From NCBI GenBank assembly GCA_027858795.1, contig JAQICF010000090.1, positions 1 to 6,556 on the forward strand: a stretch of DNA of 6,556 nt, read 5' to 3'. Positions 1-4,063 of this stretch are shown piece by piece (the first letter of the stretch is position 1; each line of letters starts with the position of its first letter). The stretch is from Candidatus Delongbacteria bacterium. GTDB taxonomy: Bacteria; Delongbacteria; UBA4055. The notes under the pieces are model-generated. The model made no database searches. It was not told where the DNA came from and saw only the letters and a list, made by a program, of their open reading frames with translations. The position numbers and the translations under genes are program-made.

Positions 1-338
1 TTCTTGTTGATGATAACAATGGTGAACAAAACTATGGTTTTAATATTTTTGATAGACCAAAAAGATCCTTTCCTGAGACTATTGAGTTGTCAAAGACCAT
101 ACAGAATATGGAAGATGGACCAGATAAGCAAAACGCTTTAAATGAATTGTATGCAGGGTCTCATCAAAGAATTTTTATGGGAAAAAGTAGGAATAATGAT
201 GTTTCAGTTAGATTATGTGACAGTAAAGGAAAAGATAGGATCCGTATGGTAATTGATAGTAATGATGTACCTCGAATGGAATTTTTGGATGGTCAAGGTA
301 AGGTTATCTATAGTTTACCACCTGCTCAACAAGAATAA
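1..338 (+). CDS. C-terminal part of a small uncharacterised protein (5' end outside the window)
   Basis: The frame is open from the first complete codon at position 3 to the TAA at 336-338, so the gene begins upstream. A TTG at 87 could serve as a start, but the frame stays open before it with ordinary residues, so I treat it as internal. The visible 111 residues are hydrophilic, with no membrane segment. The last 50 or so residues hold two short similar beta-like units, 'VRLCDSKGKDRIRMVID' and 'PRMEFLDGQGKVIYSLP', each of the pattern hydrophobic strand, Asp-x-x-Gly-Lys, hydrophobic strand. I remember similar 'D-x-x-G-K-x-R' repeats in small conserved bacterial proteins without assigned function, but cannot name a family. 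The rlmG-like gene starts 26 nt downstream on the same strand, so the two may be co-transcribed. Function unknown. Confidence 0.75.
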   Translation, partial: LVDDNNGEQNYGFNIFDRPKRSFPETIELSKTIQNMEDGPDKQNALNELYAGSHQRIFMGKSRNNDVSVRLCDSKGKDRIRMVIDSNDVPRMEFLDGQGKVIYSLPPAQQE

Positions 339-348
339 AAAGTTAATT

Positions 349-355
349 AAGGTGA
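349..355 (+). promoter_or_regulatory. Ribosome binding site of the rlmG-like gene
   Basis: AAGGTGA lies 9 nt before the ATG at 365. It is a moderate Shine-Dalgarno match and supports this ATG as the start, in agreement with the length of RlmG proteins. Confidence 0.55.
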
Positions 356-364
356 AGTTTTTTC

Positions 365-1447
365 ATGAACATACAGGATAATAAATATTCCATCAAACGA
401 TACGACTTGTCAGAAGATAAGTCTTTACAAGCATGGAATGCCGCGGATGAATATCTTTTACAGGCTATGAACGATCAGGAAATTAAGCCTAATAATCTGA
501 GTATATATAACGATAGATTTGGTTTTTTAGCTTGCCATTTAAATGAATTCAATCCTTCTGTGGTCATTACCAATAAAAGTCAGCAAAAATCTATCGAATC
601 AAATTTGAAAGCTAATGATCTACCTTCTGTTAATTTTGAGTACCCGATATATGACTTAGACAGTAAGATGGATATTGCTTTAGTTAAAATCCCGAAGTCG
701 TTAGATCTGTTCAGATTATTCCTTGAACATATCACACAGAATTCAACCGATGATGTAACCGTTCTTTGTGCATTTATGACCCGCTATTTCAGTCCTAATT
801 TATTAGAAATTGCTAAGGAATATTTTGAAGTGATTGAACAAAGCAGGGCTCAGAAGAAATCAAGGCTGTTGATCCTTAATAAAAAGAAAAAATCTATTCA
901 AAGAGAAATGATCACATCTTTGACTTATAAAGATCAAGAATACAGGCAGTATTTGGGAGTGTTTTCAGCTGAACATATTGATTATGCGACTCAATTTTTC
1001 TTAGATCATCTTGAAGTTAAAAAGACCGATCAATATATATTAGATCTGGCATCCGGGAACGGAGTTATAGGTAATGAAATATTCAAGCAGCTTCCCGATG
1101 CTGAAATTCATTTAATGGACGATTCATTTCTTGCTGTAGAATCTGCAAAGCTGAATATCTCAGGAGATAATATTCACCATCATTTTAATAATGAATTATC
1201 AATTTTTGATTCTGATTCGTTTGATCTGATCGTGACTAATCCACCTTTTCATTTTGAGTATGAAATAAATATCCAGGTTCCGCTTCAACTTTTTAGAGGA
1301 TGTCATAGATGTTTAAAAAAAGGTGGTAATCTTCAGATCGTTGCTAATAAACATTTGAATTATAAAACACATTTGGAGCGATTATTTAAGACAGTTCAGG
1401 TTATCGCTGAAGCCAAAAAGTTTATTGTTTATAAGTGTGTGAAGTAA
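365..1447 (+). CDS. rlmG: 23S rRNA (guanine-N2)-methyltransferase, RlmG type
   Basis: By homology this cytoplasmic enzyme transfers a methyl group from S-adenosylmethionine to the N2 amino group of a 23S rRNA guanine (G1835 in E. coli). It has 360 residues against about 378 for E. coli RlmG, and similarity to that protein, as I remember it, runs end to end. An N-terminal, catalytically inactive methyltransferase-like half begins with 'LQAWNAADEYLL' (21-32) and includes 'ALVKIPKSL' (105-113). The C-terminal Rossmann half has the SAM loop 'DLASGNGVIG' (227-236), the acidic 'MDDS' after beta-2 (251-254), the catalytic 'NPPFH' (292-296) typical of N2-guanine and N6-adenine methyltransferases, and the closing 'ANKHLNYKTHLERLF' (327-341) with 'KKFIVYKCVK' (351-360). 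The SAM loop reads DLASGNG instead of the usual DLGCGNG, a tolerable change. RsmC is the closest alternative, but the N-terminal half and C-terminal signature favour RlmG. The gene follows a small gene by 26 nt and may be translated from the same mRNA. Confidence 0.88.
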   Translation: MNIQDNKYSIKRYDLSEDKSLQAWNAADEYLLQAMNDQEIKPNNLSIYNDRFGFLACHLNEFNPSVVITNKSQQKSIESNLKANDLPSVNFEYPIYDLDSKMDIALVKIPKSLDLFRLFLEHITQNSTDDVTVLCAFMTRYFSPNLLEIAKEYFEVIEQSRAQKKSRLLILNKKKKSIQREMITSLTYKDQEYRQYLGVFSAEHIDYATQFFLDHLEVKKTDQYILDLASGNGVIGNEIFKQLPDAEIHLMDDSFLAVESAKLNISGDNIHHHFNNELSIFDSDSFDLIVTNPPFHFEYEINIQVPLQLFRGCHRCLKKGGNLQIVANKHLNYKTHLERLFKTVQVIAEAKKFIVYKCVK

Positions 1448-1451
1448 CAAC

Positions 1452-1472
1452 CTATGACTTCTAATTTCTGAC
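1452..1472 (+). repeat. Degenerate 7-nt tandem repeat, block 1
   Basis: Three heptamers in a row just after the rlmG stop codon: CTATGAC, TTCTAAT, TTCTGAC. The same unit type recurs at 2936-2959 and 5157-5184. The block lies in the 99-nt spacer before the secreted gene at 1547 and runs directly into CTTTTTCCAATTGCA, which also has a near-copy at 2140-2154. Confidence 0.6.
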
Positions 1473-1481
1473 TTTTTCCAA

Positions 1482-1506
1482 TTGCAATTACATTTGGGAT
1501 AAATTA
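1482..1506 (+). repeat. Partial third copy of the 60-nt spacer repeat (first 25 nt)
   Basis: TTGCAATTAC, then 7 variable nt, then ATAAATTA. The same two blocks with the same 7-nt spacing open the full copy at 5194; at 2266 the first block differs by one base. The remainder of the 60-nt repeat is absent here. The element ends 40 nt before the start codon of the downstream gene, in the same orientation as the other two copies. Confidence 0.55.
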
Positions 1507-1533
1507 AATTATTTATCTGACTAAATAAATAAT

Positions 1534-1540
1534 GAAGGAA
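1534..1540 (+). promoter_or_regulatory. Ribosome binding site that decides the start at 1547
   Basis: GAAGGAA lies 6 nt before the ATG at 1547. It overlaps the first codons that would be used if translation began at the in-frame ATG at 1532. That upstream ATG has no Shine-Dalgarno sequence, so 1547 is the better start. Confidence 0.65.
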
Positions 1541-1546
1541 TTGATC

Positions 1547-2077
1547 ATGAAAAAAAATATTTATTCTCAACTATTTTTCTTCTTTGTCGTTTTGATTTTT
1601 GTGAAAATCTCTAATGCTCAGGAATTCGGAATTACTAAACAAGAGGTTAGCAGAATATCAAATACAGGGCATAATGTTCAGATATGGGAAGTATTGCAGG
1701 ATTTTACCAAGAAAGGAGAATATGAAGTAAGTATTAAGCATGCCGTTGCAGGAGAAGTTGGAGCTTTTTTCATAATTGCATGGGCTGATACAAATAACGA
1801 TGGAAAGCCCGATAAGGAAATTGGACGTTCTGAACTGAAGATCGTATCGAAAGATGGTGATTGGAGCTCTTGGAATTTCAAATTAGACTTCAATAGAATT
1901 TTTGTAGGTAATACATGGAAAACATCTAACGAGAAAGTCTACTATCAGAATGGTGGTAAGGTTGAAGGTTATTCAGGACTTTCCAATACTCTTTTTTATT
2001 CAAGGAAATTTAATGGTAAACCTAGTCAATCTACTTCTCCAAGATTTACGAATATTAAAGTAAAGTTGATAGATTAA
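1547..2077 (+). CDS. Secreted protein of unknown function with a calcium-loop-like motif
   Basis: The product is 176 residues. It begins with a standard Sec signal peptide: 'MKK', a hydrophobic core at about residues 9-19, and a probable signal peptidase I site after 'SNA' (residue 24). The mature protein would be about 152 residues, exported to the periplasm or beyond. The body looks mainly beta-stranded. Residues 81-89, 'DTNNDGKPD', follow the D-x-N-x-D-G-x-x-D pattern of calcium-binding loops in EF-hand-like, dockerin and thrombospondin type 3 repeats, but only one such loop is present. Aromatic and glycine-rich segments follow (WSSWNF at 106-111, VYYQNGG at 131-137). I do not recognise the family, and a ligand-binding beta-sandwich is only a guess. 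The start at 1547 is chosen over the in-frame ATG at 1532 because GAAGGAA is correctly spaced and the signal peptide is then typical. It appears to be a single-gene unit flanked by repeat-bearing spacers. Confidence 0.8.
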   Translation: MKKNIYSQLFFFFVVLIFVKISNAQEFGITKQEVSRISNTGHNVQIWEVLQDFTKKGEYEVSIKHAVAGEVGAFFIIAWADTNNDGKPDKEIGRSELKIVSKDGDWSSWNFKLDFNRIFVGNTWKTSNEKVYYQNGGKVEGYSGLSNTLFYSRKFNGKPSQSTSPRFTNIKVKLID

Positions 2078-2139
2078 ATAAAACACCTTAAAGTGCTGTA
2101 GGTACGACTTAATAATTTTACAAGAGTATATGATTCTTA

Positions 2140-2154
2140 CTTTTTCCCATTGCA
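2140..2154 (+). repeat. CTTTTTCCCATTGCA element, near-copy of 1472-1486
   Basis: This 15-nt stretch matches CTTTTTCCAATTGCA at 1472-1486 in 14 of 15 positions. At 1472 it forms the junction between the heptamer block and the partial 60-nt repeat. Here it leads into a palindrome at 2156, so it may be a scrambled relative of the same composite repeat. Confidence 0.4.
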
Positions 2155-2155
2155 G

Positions 2156-2171
2156 TCCCGAGTTATCGGGA
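2156..2171. repeat. Perfect inverted repeat TCCCGA-GTTA-TCGGGA
   Basis: A 6-bp GC-rich stem with a 4-nt loop stands out in the AT-rich spacer after the secreted gene. No T-run follows on the + strand and none follows the hairpin on the - strand, so it is not a standard intrinsic terminator. It could be a short palindromic repeat unit or a transcript-end stabiliser. Confidence 0.5.
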
Positions 2172-2196
2172 TAACAAAAACAGGGGAGAATAATTA

Positions 2197-2248
2197 GGTT
2201 GTATCCTGTACGGTCTGGAAAACGGATTAATGATCCGAACTCTCAACC
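2197..2248 (+). other. Possible structured element: nested inverted repeats
   Basis: GGTTG at 2197-2201 can pair with CAACC at 2244-2248, enclosing a perfect hairpin CGGAT (2223-2227), loop TAATG, ATCCG (2233-2237). The segment is richer in G+C than the flanks. No known riboswitch or small RNA is recognised. It ends about 85 nt before the GNAT start and 18 nt before the 60-nt repeat begins. Chance pairing of 5-bp arms cannot be excluded. Confidence 0.3.
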
Positions 2249-2265
2249 CACAACTTTTAAAAAGA

Positions 2266-2325
2266 TTGCAATTATCTTATCTATAAATTACATTACTAAT
2301 TCTTAAAAATTATTAGAGATACATG
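2266..2325 (+). repeat. 60-nt spacer repeat, copy A (upstream of the GNAT gene)
   Basis: This sequence matches 5194-5253 in 53 of 60 positions without gaps, starting TTGCAATTAT and ending GAGATACATG. The last 33 nt (2293-2325) differ in only two positions. Within it, CTAAT (2296-2300) can pair with ATTAG (2312-2316). At one of the differing positions copy B has G for A, which keeps pairing as G-U. The copy ends 8 nt before the GNAT start codon, so it would supply the leader and possibly the promoter of that gene. Confidence 0.75.
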
Positions 2326-2333
2326 AGACAAAA

Positions 2334-2873
2334 ATGAAATTTCAACCATTTCCCGAAATAGAATCTGAAAGGCTTATTCTTAGAAAAATTGTGAAATCAG
2401 ACAGTCAAGCTATGTTATTCTTACGTTCTGAAAAAACTGTCAATAAATACAATGATACACCTGAAGAAAAAAAGATTAAAAATTTATCTGATGCTATAAA
2501 ATGGGTCAAAAAAGTAGATGAATATATAGAAAAAAATGAAGGCATTATTTGGGGAATAACTTTTAAAAATGATCCTAGACTTATTGGGACAATTGGTATT
2601 GGGAATTTTTCGAATAACTATAAAACTGCTGAAGTTGGATTTGAATTAGATCCTAAATTTCATAGTAAAGGGATTATGAGTGAAACTCTAAAAAAGATCA
2701 TTGACTTTGGTTTTATAGAATTAAAACTCGACAAAATAGAGGCAATTACACATAATGAAAATGAGAGTTCTATAAAATTATTAGATAGAAATGGTTTTAG
2801 CTTAAATGAGAATAGAAAAGATCCTGATAATAAATCAACTATTTTTTATGAACTTGAAAAATCCAGCAGTTAA
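2334..2873 (+). CDS. GNAT family N-acetyltransferase (RimJ/RimL-like)
   Basis: The 179-residue cytoplasmic protein should transfer the acetyl group of acetyl-CoA to an amine: a protein N-terminus, an antibiotic or a small molecule, with the substrate not predictable. The family layout is clear. 'ESERLILRKI' (10-19) is the opening strand of the RimJ/RimL branch, 'LIGTIGIG' (83-90) and 'AEVGFELDP' (99-107) are the central strands, 'FHSKGIMSETLKKII' (109-123) is the acetyl-CoA pyrophosphate loop and helix, and 'NENESSIKLLDRNGF' (141-155) is the C-terminal signature. The pyrophosphate loop is atypical: H-S-K-G-I-M replaces the usual Q/R-x-x-G-x-G/A. Length is normal for the family. There is no good Shine-Dalgarno sequence. 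The start follows directly after the 60-nt repeat, and a four-codon ORF (ATG at 2323) ends by overlapping this ATG. The gene is visibly very A+T-rich with many Lys and Asn codons. It has no co-directional partner within 200 nt and may be a horizontally acquired single gene. Confidence 0.87.
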   Translation: MKFQPFPEIESERLILRKIVKSDSQAMLFLRSEKTVNKYNDTPEEKKIKNLSDAIKWVKKVDEYIEKNEGIIWGITFKNDPRLIGTIGIGNFSNNYKTAEVGFELDPKFHSKGIMSETLKKIIDFGFIELKLDKIEAITHNENESSIKLLDRNGFSLNENRKDPDNKSTIFYELEKSSS

Positions 2874-2896
2874 CATTGGCTAATGACTTTAATTCT

Positions 2897-2924
2897 CCAT
2901 TGTCAATTGTCCCTTGTCCATTGT
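2897..2924 (+). repeat. Degenerate 7-nt tandem repeat, block 2 (CCATTGT type)
   Basis: Four adjacent heptamers: CCATTGT, CAATTGT, CCCTTGT, CCATTGT. All share the last four bases TTGT. The block starts 24 nt after the GNAT stop codon and is followed after 11 nt by a second heptamer block of a different unit type. Confidence 0.7.
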
Positions 2925-2935
2925 TTTTTGCTTTC

Positions 2936-2959
2936 CTCCAACTTCTAACTTCTGACTTC
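2936..2959 (+). repeat. Degenerate 7-nt tandem repeat, block 3 (TTCTRAC type)
   Basis: CTCCAAC, TTCTAAC, TTCTGAC and a partial TTC. The unit is the same as in the blocks at 1452 and 5157. It abuts the terminator-like stem at 2960. Confidence 0.7.
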
Positions 2960-2984
2960 AAAAAACACCTACGGGGGCTTTTTT
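2960..2984 (+). terminator. Probable intrinsic terminator after the GNAT gene
   Basis: AAAAAA-CACC, loop TACG, GGGG-c-TTTTTT. The stem has one A-G mismatch and one bulged C, but the A-run, GC core and T6 tail are the usual intrinsic terminator layout. It lies 87 nt after the GNAT stop codon. Confidence 0.55.
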
Positions 2985-3241
2985 ATTATCATTTTTTTTG
3001 AAAAATATTATTCCTGAAATTGACTGGTATGCTTATGTTATTCGAATGTATGGATAAGGATATGTATTAAATGTGAAAATAAATAAACATAAGACTTATA
3101 GAGTAGGTAAAATACAAGCATTGAAGAACAAGCAAAATAAAATGTAATAATTCTCATATCTAAAAGTTAAAAAATTATTTAGCTTGGTGCAGCATTATGA
3201 CTTGAAAATGAAATAACTTAAATTCTAAAATGGAAAAACTA

Positions 3242-3844
3242 ATGAAAAAAACAGTAATACTATTAACTGTAATGATCTTTGTTATTATGATCAACACATT
3301 TGCACAAGAAACTAAATCTGGTAAAGTCGAAAGGTTATCATTCACATATGAAGATCTACCAGAGATTACGAATCCTGAAACCTTTATGCCATGGATGGAT
3401 TTAGGAAAAATGATCTCAGTTTTAAAAGATGTTAAGCATGTAAAGTATAGAAGAGAAAGTATAGCAGAGAAAAAAATTAGCACGATCTTGTCTAAAATAG
3501 CTGTAGATACATTAAACCAAAGTGTCGAATTCACAAACCTTATGATCACGAAGAATGATACGATGCAGTTTTCTCAGAACTATAAGGATGAAATGTCAGA
3601 AGCATATAATTATTTTTTCCCAAGAAATGAGATGATGTTTTACAGATTCGTTGGTGTTGAAACTTTAGAAGTACCAGCAGGTAAATTTGAATGTACAGTT
3701 CTTGAAGGATATGATGATGAAACTAAGGTTAAATACTGGATGATAAACGATAAGCCCGGTATCTTTGCAAAGATAATTGAAGAAGGGGAAGATCATTTTG
3801 GAAATTTGGAGCAAATTGTTTACGAATTGGAAGAAATAAAATAA
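3242..3844 (+). CDS. Secreted protein of unknown function with a 'VPAGKFEC...YW' signature
   Basis: The product is 200 residues. A Sec signal peptide is visible: 'MKK', a hydrophobic core at about residues 4-20, and probable cleavage after 'TFA' (residue 21). The rest is an acidic, soluble periplasmic protein. The C-terminal third has 'VPAGKFEC' (144-151), 'KVKYWM' (162-167) and 'KPGIFAKII' (171-179). A 'VPAG-x-F-x-C' strand followed by a 'YW' strand is the pattern of several LolA/DUF3108-like beta-barrel half proteins of the envelope. I place it near those folds but cannot name a family, and lipid or lipoprotein handling is only a possibility. Cys151 is the only cysteine in the mature protein. 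The ATG at 3242 is preferred over the in-frame ATG at 3230 because only 3242 has a purine-rich GGAAAA upstream (from 3232) and a normal signal peptide n-region; the choice is not certain. A stem-loop terminator begins 16 nt after the stop codon, so this is the end of a transcription unit. Confidence 0.78.
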   Translation: MKKTVILLTVMIFVIMINTFAQETKSGKVERLSFTYEDLPEITNPETFMPWMDLGKMISVLKDVKHVKYRRESIAEKKISTILSKIAVDTLNQSVEFTNLMITKNDTMQFSQNYKDEMSEAYNYFFPRNEMMFYRFVGVETLEVPAGKFECTVLEGYDDETKVKYWMINDKPGIFAKIIEEGEDHFGNLEQIVYELEEIK

Positions 3845-3859
3845 TCGGAGATAGATATG

Positions 3860-3889
3860 AAAAGGCTTCTTAAATTTGAGAAGTCTTTT
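3860..3889 (+). terminator. Stem-loop terminator after the secreted protein gene
   Basis: AAAAGGCTTCT (3860-3870) pairs with AGAAGTCTTTT (3879-3889) over 11 positions, one of them G-U, around an 8-nt loop. T-rich sequence follows (CTGTTTCT). The A-rich 5' arm means it could also work from the opposite strand. It separates the gene ending at 3844 from the sigma-54 promoter region. Confidence 0.8.
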
Positions 3890-3947
3890 CTGTTTCTAAG
3901 TTAGAGATATTAATACTAAATTTGTTACGAGAGTACTATTTTTATTG

Positions 3948-3979
3948 TACAAATAATGTGATTTTAAAACATTATTGTA
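3948..3979. promoter_or_regulatory. Long inverted repeat upstream of the sigma-54 promoter
   Basis: TAC-a-AATAATGT (3948-3959) and ACATTATT-GTA (3969-3979) are complementary over 11 bp with one bulged A, around a 9-nt AT-rich centre. The centre lies about 64 nt before the predicted transcription start. This could be the binding site of an activator or repressor; the binding protein is unknown. Confidence 0.4.
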
Positions 3980-3987
3980 GTTTCTAG

Positions 3988-4000
3988 GCATAATTTATGC
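3988..4000. promoter_or_regulatory. Palindrome GCATAA-T-TTATGC next to the -24 element
   Basis: A perfect 6+1+6 palindrome ends at 4000, immediately before the TTGGC of the sigma-54 promoter. A dimeric regulator bound here would touch the polymerase site, which suits repression or close activation better than classical distant enhancer binding. Confidence 0.4.
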
Positions 4001-4017
4001 TTGGCGCAATTATTGCA
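4001..4017 (+). promoter_or_regulatory. Sigma-54 (RpoN) -24/-12 promoter of the DUF3089 lipoprotein gene
   Basis: The sequence TTGGCGCAATTATTGCA fits the established consensus YTGGCACG-N4-TTGCW with both invariant pairs present: GG at 4003-4004 and GC at 4015-4016, exactly 10 nt apart. Only two positions of the -24 element differ (G for A, A for G). Transcription would start near 4028, leaving a leader of about 36 nt before the ATG at 4064. Such promoters need an ATP-dependent bacterial enhancer-binding protein, which is not encoded in this window. Confidence 0.65.
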
Positions 4018-4029
4018 TTTATTTAATAT

Positions 4030-4046
4030 ATGATTTAAAAAATCAT
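4030..4046. promoter_or_regulatory. Inverted repeat ATGATTT-AAA-AAATCAT in the mRNA leader
   Basis: A perfect 7-bp stem with a 3-nt loop covers most of the predicted 36-nt leader and ends 6 nt before the AGGAGG-type ribosome binding site. It could be an operator or a 5' stabilising hairpin. It is entirely A+T except for one pair, so a chance origin is possible. Confidence 0.35.
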
Positions 4047-4051
4047 TAAAT

Positions 4052-4060
4052 GAGGAGGAA
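4052..4060 (+). promoter_or_regulatory. Strong ribosome binding site of the DUF3089 gene
   Basis: GAGGAGGAA, a full Shine-Dalgarno match 3 to 6 nt before the ATG at 4064. It is much stronger than the sites of the other genes in the window, which suggests high translation once the sigma-54 promoter is on. Confidence 0.75.
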
Positions 4061-4063
4061 ATC

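Larger units (their letters stand above)
2874..3241. other. Long spacer: heptamer repeats and terminator, then featureless AT-rich DNA
   Basis: The first 110 nt hold two heptamer blocks (2897-2924 and 2936-2959) and the probable terminator at 2960-2984. From about 2990 to 3241 I find only short chance frames, such as a 13-codon one at 3029 without a ribosome binding site, and no recognisable promoter, repeat or RNA. The promoter of the gene at 3242 must lie here but is not identifiable by eye. Confidence 0.6.

Noticed and set aside
1532..1546. Alternative start ATG at 1532 giving MKELIMKK
   Set aside because: There is no Shine-Dalgarno sequence before it. Its own codons contain GAAGGAA, which fits the ATG at 1547.
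1382..1893. Two - strand frames (1382-1570 and 1678-1893)
   Set aside because: They overlap the end of rlmG and the body of the secreted gene in antisense and have no family signature. They are shadows of the + strand genes.
2085..2108. Weak dyad around ACACCTTAAAGTGCTGTAGGT as a terminator for the secreted gene
   Set aside because: Only about four pairs can form and there is no T-tract.
2156..2171. TCCCGA/TCGGGA hairpin as an intrinsic terminator
   Set aside because: No T-run follows the stem on either strand.
2897..2959. CRISPR-like array
   Set aside because: The units are 7 nt, contiguous and degenerate, with no spacers and no cas genes nearby.
3230..3241. Alternative start ATG at 3230 giving MEKLMKK
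   Set aside because: No ribosome binding site precedes it, and the signal peptide is more typical from 3242. I regard this as probable, not certain.
3175..3549. A 124-codon open frame on the - strand
   Set aside because: It runs antisense across the secreted protein gene at 3242, which has a signal peptide and recognisable strand motifs. The antisense product has no motif and no ribosome binding site.
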